Source: Bacillus sp. EB106-08-02-XG196 (GTDB lineage Bacteria > Bacillota > Bacilli > Bacillales > Cytobacillaceae). Taken from it: 64,000 nucleotides of DNA. Below, piece after piece: positions 53,165-62,701 of this stretch. The stretch lies in assembly GCF_013396335.1 (NCBI RefSeq), contig NZ_JABWSY010000006.1, positions 1-64,000 of the forward strand, read 5' to 3'. Below the pieces are notes generated by a model. The model worked only from the letters and a program-made list of their open reading frames with translations, had not been told where the DNA came from and searched no databases. The position numbers and the translations under genes were made by a program. The first letter of the stretch is position 1. Every line of letters begins with the position of its first letter.

Positions 53165-54245
53165 CGTAGCTCTTCCTTTCTTTACGATCAGCCTGAGTAA
53201 GGTGTTTCCCATAAAGAAGAGGGGCTAGGAATAAGGTTTCTTCTAAATCTGGCTGAGTTTGTAAGATTACCTTTCTCCCTGGCTTTGAATTTATATCGAG
53301 AATCCAAAGGGCACCATCCTTTGCCATTCCAATATCAATGCCAATTTCAAATAACGGAAGAATTTCACTTTCGAGAATATGTGGGAGGTTTTTGGTAATA
53401 AAATTTAATTCTGATAAAATATAATCTTTGCTGGCTAAAGCGAGGGAAGAGGACCAGTCAGTAAAGTCAACGCTTGAGCCTCCTGCACTTAAGTTTGAAA
53501 GAATACCTCCAGTATTGCCTTGACGAATAGCCTTTCCACGTTCAACCCATAGCCCTTGTTCATCTTTTTGAAGTAAAATTCGAATATCAAATGGCTGTGA
53601 AGCAGCATTAGATAATTCAAGATAGGGCTGAAGAAGGTATGGCCGGAAGTTTAGTAAGGGTTGGAGCCATTGAAATAACTTTTTCTCATTAGGAAAGATC
53701 CTCGAGATAATTTTCTTATTTTTTTCGGTTTTGACATGGATGGTTTTATCGTTTTTCTTTAAATAATAGATACCATATCCTTGAGAACCATTTATTGGTT
53801 TAATAATGACTTTTTTCTGTTTTCGTAAGGAATTTCCTACTTGTGAGCAATCTTTAATAGGCTGTGAGTAAGGTAAATAAGGAACTAATCGAGAATTGCG
53901 TAGGGTATCATATAATTCTAGTTTATTTGGAAGCCCAAATCCTAAAAAAGTAATATCCTCTCTACTTTTTAGCCAAGAAACAATGGGGATACATTGCTTT
54001 GAATGTTCGTCATCACCGTAAAAACAACGGTCATAGATGATGGTAGGGATGATAAATTCATCTTCTACCCAGCATTGTTTTACTGTATCAAAACGTCTCC
54101 CTAGAACCTGTGTGGTACGAGGATTAATATTAGAAGGAAGAAAGTGGTAACATTCCATGCCGCAAGAATGACCGCGGGCAGCAATTTCATGAAGATAGGC
54201 TGCTTCACTTTCTAAATTTAAGGTCATAATTCCAAAGGTAATCAT
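53142..54245 (-). CDS. yheC: ATP-grasp coat-type protein, YheC-like (3)
   Basis: A 367-residue protein that starts directly at the ATP-grasp-linked domain (MITFGIMTLNLESEAAYLHE). It has TIIYDRCFYGDDEHSK, VIIKPINGSQGYGIYYLKK, DIRILLQKDEQGLW and LDINSKPGRKV. Length and lack of the extra N-terminal domain fit YheC. GGAGG 8 bases upstream; its ATG follows the preceding stop directly. Confidence 0.75.
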   Translation of the reverse strand: MITFGIMTLNLESEAAYLHEIAARGHSCGMECYHFLPSNINPRTTQVLGRRFDTVKQCWVEDEFIIPTIIYDRCFYGDDEHSKQCIPIVSWLKSREDITFLGFGLPNKLELYDTLRNSRLVPYLPYSQPIKDCSQVGNSLRKQKKVIIKPINGSQGYGIYYLKKNDKTIHVKTEKNKKIISRIFPNEKKLFQWLQPLLNFRPYLLQPYLELSNAASQPFDIRILLQKDEQGLWVERGKAIRQGNTGGILSNLSAGGSSVDFTDWSSSLALASKDYILSELNFITKNLPHILESEILPLFEIGIDIGMAKDGALWILDINSKPGRKVILQTQPDLEETLFLAPLLYGKHLTQADRKERKSYDEKSLYH

Positions 54246-55607
54246 CTATGAATCCTCCATTTCTGAGGTTGTATCTAATGCTAGCTTGGTGCAAAACTGA
54301 ATAATTGCTTTGGCAGATGGTCTTATTTTCATTTGACCATCTTCAAAGTTTTTAGATGGCTTTGAATTGACTTCAATTAGCCAGGGGTTACCTTCTTGGT
54401 CAATTCCAATATCGATTCCGAGTTCTCCAATAATTCCGGTTGACTTCCTTTCAATAATCATTGCAGTTTCAATGGCCAAATCTTTCACTTGTGCGATAAG
54501 CCGCTTTGCATCATTTAAACTCATACTATCTTTTAATGCATTTATGGGAGTCATTATTTCTCCGCCTCTGGCAATATTGGAAACAATCTCATCCTCTGCT
54601 GATATTCTGGCCACCAACGAGGTAGCTTTCCAGTTGTTTCGTTGATTTTTATGACACAATACTCTAAAGTCCATCCCTCTATTTTGATAGGTAAGGAGGG
54701 GAATTCCTTGCTGGATAATATAGATTCTATTGTTCAATAATGGTTTAATATGCTGATATATCTCTTCAAAGGACAATAGGACCTGCTTATTTGCTGGGTG
54801 CAATTTAACAGAGGAGTCCAATATCAAGTTGGTATTCTCTTTTTTTAGTTTGAATATGTTTCTCCCTTGACTTCCATGTACAGGTTTAATAAAAACAGTC
54901 TCATATTTGTTTGCAAATGCGGCTAAATGATCCTTAGTAAACAAATTTGTCTCAGGTATATAGGAATGAAGATGATTTTCATGGATTAAGTGCTCGTGAA
55001 CCTCCCATTTTGAAAGAAAGCGATCATTAAAAATAGGAATACTTAACTCAGTAAGTCTTTGACGAAATAAATGGTATTTCTTGCCGAATTCAATTTTACG
55101 AGAATGGATACGATTATAAATGACATCAGGAAGAGGGAGTTCTGCAGATTTCCATTTCCCGACTTCAAAATAATAACCTTGAACAGAAAATTCTGGATAT
55201 GAAAATATATATAAGAAACCGCCATTCTCCGTTAAACCATGATGAAGTTCTTCACAAAAACTATGGATTGAGCGAAAATAGGGTTCTTCATTTCCATTAT
55301 TCTTAAAGTCTGTTACCAGACCAATGACTGGGCCCAAGAAAAGTGAATGGCTATCTTCCTTATAAATGGAATGAAATTTATAACATTGAATGGGTAAACA
55401 AAAAAGTTGAAATAGATTTTCAGGGAAATGAATCTCGTTAGGAGACATCTCAACCATACTTATTTTTACTTTCACCATTTTCTTTCCAACAGAGATCTTG
55501 ATTTCATTTGTTTCAAGCTGTAACTGTATAAAAAGTTTTGAGGACATCTGAACAAAATGATCTGTCCTGTTAACTGATTTCATCGGAACAATTGTGATTA
55601 GGGGCAT
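54246..55607 (-). CDS. yheD: ATP-grasp coat-type protein, YheD-like (4)
   Basis: A 453-residue protein with an N-terminal domain, LVGPVIGLVTDFKN-like middle, and the ATP-grasp core VFIKPVHGSQGRNIFKLKK, DFRVLCHKNQ, and IGELGIDIGIDQEGN with EVNSKPS. 453 residues is the length of B. subtilis YheD. Start ATG at 55607 with AGGAG upstream; a GTG two codons earlier is less likely. First gene of a four-gene minus-strand operon. Confidence 0.78.
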   Translation of the reverse strand: MPLITIVPMKSVNRTDHFVQMSSKLFIQLQLETNEIKISVGKKMVKVKISMVEMSPNEIHFPENLFQLFCLPIQCYKFHSIYKEDSHSLFLGPVIGLVTDFKNNGNEEPYFRSIHSFCEELHHGLTENGGFLYIFSYPEFSVQGYYFEVGKWKSAELPLPDVIYNRIHSRKIEFGKKYHLFRQRLTELSIPIFNDRFLSKWEVHEHLIHENHLHSYIPETNLFTKDHLAAFANKYETVFIKPVHGSQGRNIFKLKKENTNLILDSSVKLHPANKQVLLSFEEIYQHIKPLLNNRIYIIQQGIPLLTYQNRGMDFRVLCHKNQRNNWKATSLVARISAEDEIVSNIARGGEIMTPINALKDSMSLNDAKRLIAQVKDLAIETAMIIERKSTGIIGELGIDIGIDQEGNPWLIEVNSKPSKNFEDGQMKIRPSAKAIIQFCTKLALDTTSEMEDS

Positions 55608-55783
55608 AGTCACTCCTCATTTATCGGCGAATATGTGTTTAAATAGGCATTCTTTGATATGGTATCGTATGTTACCGCCCAATAGTTGGTGATACATAAT
55701 TGTGGCGTAGTTGAACATCCTCGCATTTACAAACATAGTTTGTTATAGTTATTAAGATTATTTTCTTAAGAGGAGTGGAATCA

Positions 55784-56131
55784 ATGTCCGTTAATTTATA
55801 CGATGCAGCTTATGCCTTAGAAAAAGCGATTCGTCAAAGTGATGAATATAAACACTTACAGCAAATGTATAATGAAGTCAATGCTGATCCAACAGCAAAA
55901 AATATGTTTGATAACTTTCGCCAAATTCAAATGAATTTACAACAAAAACAAATGATGGGTCAGGAAATATCCGAACAAGAGGTCCAGCATGCGCAATCAA
56001 CGGTAGCTCTTGTCCAGCAAAATGAAAGAATATCTCGACTTATGCAGGCAGAACAGCGGATGAGCATGATTATTGGTGAGTTAAACCAAGTTATTATGAA
56101 GCCGCTAGAGGAGCTTTACGGAAATTTATAA
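55784..56131 (+). CDS. yheA: YheA/YmcA/YlbF-family protein
   Basis: A 115-residue all-helical protein of the YlbF/YmcA (DUF964) family: NLYDAAYALEKAIRQSDEYK, LQQMYNEVNADPTAKNMFDN. YlbF and YmcA form the Y-complex that affects RNA processing and sporulation; YheA is a paralog of unknown role. ATG at 55784 with AGGAG 8 bases before it. Divergent from the ATP-grasp operon. Confidence 0.82.
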   Translation: MSVNLYDAAYALEKAIRQSDEYKHLQQMYNEVNADPTAKNMFDNFRQIQMNLQQKQMMGQEISEQEVQHAQSTVALVQQNERISRLMQAEQRMSMIIGELNQVIMKPLEELYGNL

Positions 56132-56142
56132 TAGGATTTAAA

Positions 56143-56168
56143 CGCTTCCGATTTTTTCGGAAGTTTTT
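56143..56168 (+). terminator. Terminator after yheA
   Basis: CTTCCGA pairs with TCGGAAG and runs into TTTTTTC. Confidence 0.8.
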
Positions 56169-56257
56169 TCTTTTCTAATCAGCCCTTGTTCTATCTTTCG
56201 GTGAAAAATCATAAAAGTGTTATAAGGGTAACTTCACCAAGAACAGGGGGCAGCATA

Positions 56258-57127
56258 ATGATTTATCGTTTGCTTGCATTAAATATTGATGGAACTCTCT
56301 TACAGAGTAATGGAAAAATCCATAAGTCAACGAAGGAAGCCATTGAGTATGTTCAGCAAAAGGGAATTTATGTAACGCTTATGACATCACGGAGTTTTCC
56401 CTCAGCCAAGAAGGTGGCAAGGGCATTAAAAATAAAGAACCCGCTAATCACTCATCAAGGTGCCTATATTGCAAACATTCAAGATAAACAAAATCTTGTC
56501 CAAAGAATACACGAAAATATCACGTATGATACAGTCCGTTTCCTCGAGGGTATGCCTTGTCAAATTAGATTGGTTCATGAACAATATTCGTTAGCAAATA
56601 GGTTGAAGTTAAACACCAATTTGTTAGCTAAAACTGTATTTACATCAGGAGATCCAGTATTTTATTCACAGCAATTTGTTTCGTCACTTAGTGAATACTT
56701 GCATGATCAACCGGTTACTCCACCGAAAATAGAGGTTTATTTTGAAGAGGAAAGTGATCTTCAGGATGCAAAAAAGGCAATCGAAAAGATGTTTACAGAA
56801 ATTGAGACGATACAGCTTGACGCTTTGCGATTAGATATTGTCCCAGCAGGTGTCTCAAAGTTAAAGGGGCTTGCGTATCTTGGCAGCCACCTTGGGATTC
56901 AGTTAAAGGAAATGGTTGTCATTGGAGAAGGATTAGATGATATTCCAGCTATTGAGGCTGCTGGATTAGGTGTGGCTATGTGGAATGCCGCATTTAATGT
57001 AAAAAGAGCAGCTGACTGGGTAACCAGATCGAAAAATGAGCACGGCGTTGCCTATATGGTTAAGGAACACTTTAGAAAGCAGCAGCCAATTGAGTTTTTA
57101 CGGAAAATGAATATTATTAAAAAGTAA
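56258..57127 (+). CDS. yhaX: HAD-like protein with altered catalytic motifs, YhaX-like
   Basis: A 289-residue Cof-type HAD protein with cap domain. At motif I it reads ALNIDGTLL, so the nucleophilic Asp of DxDGT is Asn; motif II is MTSRSF; the later metal motif reads GEGLDDIPAIE instead of GDxxND. The fold is clear, but phosphatase activity in the usual way is doubtful. YhaX in B. subtilis lies at the same place. ATG at 56258 with GGGGG upstream. Confidence 0.72.
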   Translation: MIYRLLALNIDGTLLQSNGKIHKSTKEAIEYVQQKGIYVTLMTSRSFPSAKKVARALKIKNPLITHQGAYIANIQDKQNLVQRIHENITYDTVRFLEGMPCQIRLVHEQYSLANRLKLNTNLLAKTVFTSGDPVFYSQQFVSSLSEYLHDQPVTPPKIEVYFEEESDLQDAKKAIEKMFTEIETIQLDALRLDIVPAGVSKLKGLAYLGSHLGIQLKEMVVIGEGLDDIPAIEAAGLGVAMWNAAFNVKRAADWVTRSKNEHGVAYMVKEHFRKQQPIEFLRKMNIIKK

Positions 57128-57129
57128 TA

Positions 57130-57163
57130 AAAGAGACATCATCATATACGATGATGTCTCTTT
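57130..57163 (+). terminator. Terminator after HAD gene
   Basis: AAAGAGACATCATC pairs with GATGATGTCTCTTT. Confidence 0.85.
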
Positions 57164-57252
57164 ATCTTTGTCAATGCTTTCCATTATATTGACCTTATAT
57201 TCTTGATTCTGTAAACTTAAAGAAGTTTTTCTATAGGAAAAGGTGATTTATA

Positions 57253-58764
57253 GTGCGTATTTGTATTTTAGGTTTAGACGATGAACGATTTAATCGGATG
57301 TTGCAGTTAATTGGAAATTTATTTTTTGAAGAAACAGAGATTTTGAAAGTTAAAGATGAAGCTGCTGATTTAATTATAAATTTTTCTTTAGTAGAAAATG
57401 ACTTTATTAATGTTTCTGCTGATTATAAAGATCAAGACGGAAATTCTTTTACAGATAGCTATGAAAAGGAATTCCTCCAATCCCAATCAGAAAAGGAAAA
57501 GTTCAAACAAATAAAAAATGCAGTTGCTCATGTTTATTTAAAACTTCTGCAGAATTGGACAGGAATCATCCAAAAGTGGGGGATTCTAACCGGAATCAGA
57601 CCCACAAAGCTATTACATCGTAAGGTCCAAGAGGGGATTCCTCAAGAAATCGCCCACCAACAATTAAAAGAGGATTACCTTATTACGGATGAAAAGATAA
57701 ATCTGATGCAGCAAATCGTCGACAGACAGCTTGCCATTGTTCCGGACCTCTATTCACTTCAAAAGGAGGTTAGCATCTATATTGGTATTCCTTTTTGTCC
57801 AACAAAATGTGCATATTGTACATTCCCGGCATATGCAATCAACGGTCGACAAGGTTCAGTTGATTCGTTCTTAGGCGGGCTGCATTATGAAATAAAGAAA
57901 ATCGGAGAATGGCTGAAAGCAAAGGGTGTAAGGATCACCACCGTTTACTATGGCGGCGGTACACCAACGAGTATTACAGCTGAAGAAATGGATATGCTTT
58001 ACGAAGAAATGTATGCTTCATTCCCAGAGGTTGAAAAGATACGTGAGATCACAGTCGAAGCAGGACGTCCTGATACGATTACCTCTGAAAAGTTAGAAGT
58101 GTTAAAGAAATGGAAGATCGACCGGATTAGTATTAACCCACAATCCTATACACAAGAAACCTTAAAGGCCATTGGGCGTCATCACACGGTTACAGAAACA
58201 ATCGATAAATATCACTTAGCTAGAGAAATGGGCATGAATAATATCAATATGGATCTCATTATTGGCCTGCCAGGCGAAGGTATAGCTGAATTTACACATT
58301 CACTTGCTGAAACGGAAAAGTTAATGCCCGAATCTCTAACCGTTCATACTTTATCATTTAAGCGTGCCTCAGAAATGACGAGAAACAAAGATAAATACAA
58401 AGTGGCAGGTCGTGAAGAAGTAGAACAAATGATGAATCTAGCAACAGAGTGGACAGACAGCCACGGCTATGTTCCCTATTATCTCTACCGTCAAAAAAAC
58501 ATTCTTGGTAATCTCGAAAATGTCGGCTATGCATTTCCAAATCAAGAAAGCATTTATAATATCATGATTATGGAAGAACAGCAGACCATTATTGGACTTG
58601 GATGCGGAGCAGCAAGTAAATTTATTGACCCGGAGACAGGGAAAATCACGCAGTTTGCTAATCCGAAAGATCCAAAAACATATAATGAAAGCTTTGAAGC
58701 TTACACGGAAGAAAAGATAAAAATATTAGATGAACTATTCACTGAAAAAGGATCTCATGCTTAA
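57253..58764 (+). CDS. hemZ: Oxygen-independent coproporphyrinogen III dehydrogenase HemZ
   Basis: A 503-residue radical-SAM enzyme of haem synthesis. The 4Fe-4S motif CPTKCAYC follows a ~175-residue N-terminal part; further marks are YYGGGTPTSITAEEMD, TVEAGRPDTI, RISINPQSY and MDLIIGLPGE. Converts coproporphyrinogen III to protoporphyrinogen IX without oxygen. GTG start with AAAGGTG 8 bases upstream. Length and place fit B. subtilis HemZ. Confidence 0.92.
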   Translation: MRICILGLDDERFNRMLQLIGNLFFEETEILKVKDEAADLIINFSLVENDFINVSADYKDQDGNSFTDSYEKEFLQSQSEKEKFKQIKNAVAHVYLKLLQNWTGIIQKWGILTGIRPTKLLHRKVQEGIPQEIAHQQLKEDYLITDEKINLMQQIVDRQLAIVPDLYSLQKEVSIYIGIPFCPTKCAYCTFPAYAINGRQGSVDSFLGGLHYEIKKIGEWLKAKGVRITTVYYGGGTPTSITAEEMDMLYEEMYASFPEVEKIREITVEAGRPDTITSEKLEVLKKWKIDRISINPQSYTQETLKAIGRHHTVTETIDKYHLAREMGMNNINMDLIIGLPGEGIAEFTHSLAETEKLMPESLTVHTLSFKRASEMTRNKDKYKVAGREEVEQMMNLATEWTDSHGYVPYYLYRQKNILGNLENVGYAFPNQESIYNIMIMEEQQTIIGLGCGAASKFIDPETGKITQFANPKDPKTYNESFEAYTEEKIKILDELFTEKGSHA

Positions 58765-58845
58765 TAGGCAGGAGATTTTTTTTTTTTTTGATTCTCGTTC
58801 TTAATAGAGGAATTGTCATAATTATGGAGAATATTTTATATGATT

Positions 58846-58859
58846 TGAAAACGCTTTCA
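58846..58859 (+). promoter_or_regulatory. Perfect cre site before acyl-CoA ligase
   Basis: TGAAAACGCTTTCA is a perfect palindromic CcpA operator. A weak promoter (TTGTCA–17 bp–TTATAT, 58813-58841) lies just before it. It predicts glucose repression of the next gene. Confidence 0.82.
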
Positions 58860-58879
58860 GTTATGGAGGGGATTTAGTA

Positions 58880-60496
58880 ATGATGCAGACGCCTTTAACA
58901 ATGACACAGATGATTGAAAGAGCAGAGAAGTATTTTCCAAAGAAACAGGTTGTTTCGAGAACATCTAGCGGCATTCATCGTTTTACGTATAAACAAATCG
59001 GAGATAGAACGAGAAGACTCGCAGATAGTCTAAAAAGACTAGGAGTAGAAAAAGGTGACAGGGTAGGAACACTTGCGTGGAATCATCACCGTCATCTAGA
59101 AGCCTATTTTGCGATTCCATGTATCGGTGCTGTTCTTCATACGATTAACATCCGTCTTTCTCCACATCATATTTCCTATATTATTAATCATGCAGAAGAT
59201 AGTGTCCTCTTAGTAGACCCAGACATAATTCCATTACTTGAAAAATGTGCATCAGAGCTAAAAAGCGTGAAGGCTTATGTAATCATGACGGATGATAAGG
59301 AACTTCCTGAAACCAGCCTTTCACCTATTTATCATTACGAAGATCTGCTAGCTGAAGCGAATCCTAATTTTAACTATCCTGAAGATATCGAAGAAAATGA
59401 TCCAGCAGGTATGTGTTATACCTCTGCGACCACAGGAAATCCAAAAGGAGTCGTATACTCGCATAGAGGGATTTTTCTCCATAGTATGGCGTTAGGTCTT
59501 GCGGATAGTGCGGCGATGAGTGAAAAAGACATTGCATTGCCAGTTGTGCCAATGTTCCATGCCAATGCTTGGGGGATGCCATTTGCAGCTGTATGGTTTG
59601 GGACCTCCTTAGTGCTGCCAGGACCATATTTTACTCCGAAACTACTAGCAGAGCTCATAGAAAATGAAAAAGTAACCATTACCGCGGGTGTTCCAACCAT
59701 ATGGCTCGGGTTGTTAAAAGAACTTGACGAGGGTTCTTACGACCTTAGTAGTTTAAGAGGAGTACTTTGCGGCGGATCAGCAGCTCCAAAAGGAATGATT
59801 AGGGCATTTGAACAACGTCACAAAGTGCCGTTCTTACATGCATATGGTATGACTGAAACAAGTCCGCTGGTGGTTATTTCCACACTAAAAAGCTATCAAG
59901 AAAATTTAGATTATGAGGAAAGACTCGAAATAAGAGCAAAGCAAGGAGTTCTTGTTCCAGGCTTGAGCATAAAAGTTGTCGGCAAGAACGGAGAAGTGGC
60001 TTGGGATGGTCAGGAAATGGGTGAACTATGCATCAAGGGCCCATGGATTGCCTCTGAGTATTATAAGGATGAGAGAACACTAGATGCCTTCCATGATGGC
60101 TGGCTTCACACTGGAGATGTTGTAACAATCGACGAGGAAGGCTTTGTGAAAATTGTCGATCGGACAAAGGATTTAATTAAAAGCGGCGGAGAATGGATTT
60201 CTTCCGTTGATTTGGAAAATGCTTTGATGGCCCATGAATCGGTGTTTGAAGCGGCAGTTGTTGCTGTACCGCACGAACAATGGCAGGAAAGACCGGTTGC
60301 TTGTGTGGTTTTAAAAGATGTCTATAAAGATAAGGTGACGAAAGAAGAATTAATTGAATTTTTAACACCACAGTTTGCTAAGTGGTGGTTACCTGATGAA
60401 ATCTTGTTCTTAGAGGAAATTCCGAAGACCTCTGTAGGGAAGTTTTTAAAGATGACACTTAGAGAGCAGGTACAAAAGGAAGTACTAAGGAAGTAA
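58880..60496 (+). CDS. Fatty-acid (medium/long-chain) acyl-CoA ligase
   Basis: A 538-residue AMP-forming acyl-CoA synthetase. It has the AMP-binding loop YTSATTGNPKGVVYSH, HAYGMTETSP, GWLHTGDVVTIDEEG, and the C-terminal GGEWISSVDLEN with the catalytic Lys region SVGKFLKMTLRE. It activates fatty acids for beta-oxidation; the closest types are medium-chain and LcfB-like ligases. Two ATGs start the frame; GGAGGGG is upstream. The cre site before it suits a catabolic gene. Confidence 0.88.
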   Translation: MMQTPLTMTQMIERAEKYFPKKQVVSRTSSGIHRFTYKQIGDRTRRLADSLKRLGVEKGDRVGTLAWNHHRHLEAYFAIPCIGAVLHTINIRLSPHHISYIINHAEDSVLLVDPDIIPLLEKCASELKSVKAYVIMTDDKELPETSLSPIYHYEDLLAEANPNFNYPEDIEENDPAGMCYTSATTGNPKGVVYSHRGIFLHSMALGLADSAAMSEKDIALPVVPMFHANAWGMPFAAVWFGTSLVLPGPYFTPKLLAELIENEKVTITAGVPTIWLGLLKELDEGSYDLSSLRGVLCGGSAAPKGMIRAFEQRHKVPFLHAYGMTETSPLVVISTLKSYQENLDYEERLEIRAKQGVLVPGLSIKVVGKNGEVAWDGQEMGELCIKGPWIASEYYKDERTLDAFHDGWLHTGDVVTIDEEGFVKIVDRTKDLIKSGGEWISSVDLENALMAHESVFEAAVVAVPHEQWQERPVACVVLKDVYKDKVTKEELIEFLTPQFAKWWLPDEILFLEEIPKTSVGKFLKMTLREQVQKEVLRK

Positions 60497-60506
60497 GTAG
60501 GTTTGT

Positions 60507-60539
60507 AAAAGGACAAAGGGGCTGCTCTTTGTCCTTTTT
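60507..60539 (+). terminator. Terminator after acyl-CoA ligase
   Basis: AAAAGGACAAAG pairs with CTTTGTCCTTTT and ends in a T-run. Confidence 0.85.
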
Positions 60540-60662
60540 GCTGTAAAAAATAGTTTTAGTAAATAGTGGCAGTGAAAATTCCATATATTATGAAAATTTA
60601 TTTTTTATCAAACCAATTCAAGCTATAATAGAAATGAATAAAGTGAATGGGAGGCGTTTGGG

Positions 60663-61454
60663 GTGAGTATTAATTTTGTAACAGATAAGGTAAAGGTGAG
60701 GGTTAACGGCCGGGTTGCAACGGTAGAAATGAATAGACCGGAAGCATTAAATGCACTCGATGTGGAAATGATAAAAGGGTTAGCCTCTAAATTAAAAGAA
60801 ATATCTGATTCGGATGATATTGATATTGTCATATTAACTGGTAGTGGCAAAGCCTTCTCCGCAGGGGGGGATATTAAAACGATGCTTTCTGACTTGAATG
60901 AAAGCGAATTCTTCCCAGTGATGGACTGCATTAGCGAATTAATCATTACTTTATACAGTATTCCTAAATTAACCATTAGCGCCGTAAATGGTGCTGCAGC
61001 AGGGCTTGGATTCAGTCTAGCATTGGCTACCGATCATATCATAGCCGACAATAGAAGCAAACTGGCAATGAATTTTATTGGAATCGGGTTAATACCAGAT
61101 GGTGGTTCCCACTTCTTTTTAGAAAAGAGATTAGGCGAAATAAAAGCGAAGCAGGTCATCTGGGATGGAAAAATGATGAATGCACAAGTAGCCTTAGAAT
61201 TAGGGCTGGTCCAGGAAGTGGCCGAAGGAAATCTAGAAGAAACGTTAGAAGCAAGAATATCTGATTGGCTGAGCCGCCCAGTTCAGGCAATGATAAAAAC
61301 GAAAAAAATATTAGCAGATAGTAACCGCCCGCAATTACTTAAGATATTAGAACTAGAAAAACAAGGGCAATTAAATATGCGTCGAACTTTTGATCACCAA
61401 GAAGGAATTAGAGCATTTATAGAAAAGAGACCAGCGAAATTTATAGGAAAATAA
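60663..61454 (+). CDS. yhaR: Enoyl-CoA hydratase/isomerase family protein, YhaR-like
   Basis: A 263-residue crotonase-fold protein. It has the two oxyanion-hole segments (KAFSAGGDIKTM and AVNGAAAGLGFSLALATD) and GLIPDGGSHFFLEKRLG, in which Asp replaces one of the hydratase glutamates; this is common in isomerase-type members. GTG start with GGAGG upstream. The next gene pair downstream is yhaQ–yhaP, as in B. subtilis. Confidence 0.78.
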   Translation: MSINFVTDKVKVRVNGRVATVEMNRPEALNALDVEMIKGLASKLKEISDSDDIDIVILTGSGKAFSAGGDIKTMLSDLNESEFFPVMDCISELIITLYSIPKLTISAVNGAAAGLGFSLALATDHIIADNRSKLAMNFIGIGLIPDGGSHFFLEKRLGEIKAKQVIWDGKMMNAQVALELGLVQEVAEGNLEETLEARISDWLSRPVQAMIKTKKILADSNRPQLLKILELEKQGQLNMRRTFDHQEGIRAFIEKRPAKFIGK

Positions 61455-61463
61455 TTAAGAGAA

Positions 61464-61490
61464 AAAGAAGCATTTGCTGCTTCTTTTTTC
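61464..61490 (+). terminator. Terminator after yhaR-like gene
   Basis: AAAGAAGCA pairs with TGCTTCTTT and ends in TTTTCTTTC. Confidence 0.8.
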
Positions 61491-61500
61491 TTTCTAAAGA

Positions 61501-61686
61501 CTAGGAATGGAATAATAAAAGCTTTCCACTTGGTGATGTGCAGCGATGTGTTTTATCTAGTAAATTCTTTTCAGCTAAAAGTTTTTCAGCTAATTCTTTT
61601 GCTGCCTCATCATGATCAGCCTGGAACGCCTCATCTACTATTTTTTCCCCATTTGCTTCAAAGGCAGTTAATTTGTAAGTCTTCAT
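61501..61686 (-). CDS. YhzD-like small protein
   Basis: A 61-residue soluble protein (MKTYKLTAFEANGEKIVDE, ending THRCTSPSGKLLLFH). The C-terminal HRCxSPxGKLLLFH pattern fits the YhzD-like family as I remember it. Function unknown. GGGAGG lies upstream of the ATG. Confidence 0.6.
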   Translation of the reverse strand: MKTYKLTAFEANGEKIVDEAFQADHDEAAKELAEKLLAEKNLLDKTHRCTSPSGKLLLFHS

Positions 61687-61801
61687 CCTGTATCCTCCCT
61701 GATAATATTGATATTATAATATTTGCATAATTAGCGATATATTGTAAAGGTGAAACTTTTTATATGGAAATACGTAGTAATTTTGGAGAGGAGGAATTCG
61801 T

Positions 61802-62701
61802 ATGGTTTTGAAACTTGAACATGTAACAAAACGGTTTGGTGATTTTATCGCGGTTAAGGATTTATCCATTGAAATACCTGAAAAAGAAATGTTTGGCTTT
61901 TTAGGCGCAAATGGTGCAGGGAAGACAACAACATTTAGAATGATCCTAGGACTGCTCGATTCTAGTGATGGCAGAATTACCTGGGACGAGAAACCTATCA
62001 ATTATTCAACCAGCCATTTAGTTGGCTATCTGCCTGAAGAAAGAGGTTTATACCCAAAATTAAAGGTCAGCGAACAAATTGTCTACCTTGCGAGATTAAG
62101 AGGCATGGCTAAAAGTGAAGCACTTTCTGAATTAAAATATTGGCTGGAAAGATTTAAAGTGCCAGAATATGAAAATAAAAAAGTAGAAGAGCTTTCAAAA
62201 GGAAACCAACAGAAAATACAATTTATTGCAGCAGTCATACATAAACCAAAATTATTAATTCTCGATGAACCATTCAGCGGTTTGGATCCGGTTAATGTTG
62301 AAATGCTTAAAGAGGCTGTCCTCTCTTTAAAGGAAAAAGGAACGACCATTGTTTTTTCAAGCCACCAAATGCACCATGTAGAAGAGATGTGTGAGCATCT
62401 TTGTATTATGCATAAAGGAACTCAGGTTGTACATGGTTCATTAAAAGAAATAAAACGTGCTTTTGGTAAAAAGAACCTTGTTATTCATGCAGATTTTCCA
62501 TTGGATTCTCTGAAGGATTATCCAGGAGTGGTTAAGACTAAATCGACAACAGAGGGAATCCATTTGCAAATCGAGGGAGAATATATTGCAGAAAAGATAC
62601 TTAAAGATATTGTAAACAAAGGATTCATCAGAAAATTTGATCTTGAAGAGCCTTCTTTAAATGATATTTTTATCGAGAAAGTAGGTGATTCCTATGAATA
62701 A
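61802..62701 (+). CDS. yhaQ: ABC exporter ATPase, YhaQ-like
   Basis: A 299-residue ATP-binding protein with Walker A GANGAGKTT, signature LSKGNQQKIQF, Walker B LLILDEPFSGLDP and a C-terminal domain as in NatA. B. subtilis YhaQ–YhaP is a NatAB-like pair, thought to export sodium or other small ions. It overlaps the next gene by 8 bases. GGAGAGGAGG precedes the ATG. Confidence 0.84.
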   Translation: MVLKLEHVTKRFGDFIAVKDLSIEIPEKEMFGFLGANGAGKTTTFRMILGLLDSSDGRITWDEKPINYSTSHLVGYLPEERGLYPKLKVSEQIVYLARLRGMAKSEALSELKYWLERFKVPEYENKKVEELSKGNQQKIQFIAAVIHKPKLLILDEPFSGLDPVNVEMLKEAVLSLKEKGTTIVFSSHQMHHVEEMCEHLCIMHKGTQVVHGSLKEIKRAFGKKNLVIHADFPLDSLKDYPGVVKTKSTTEGIHLQIEGEYIAEKILKDIVNKGFIRKFDLEEPSLNDIFIEKVGDSYE

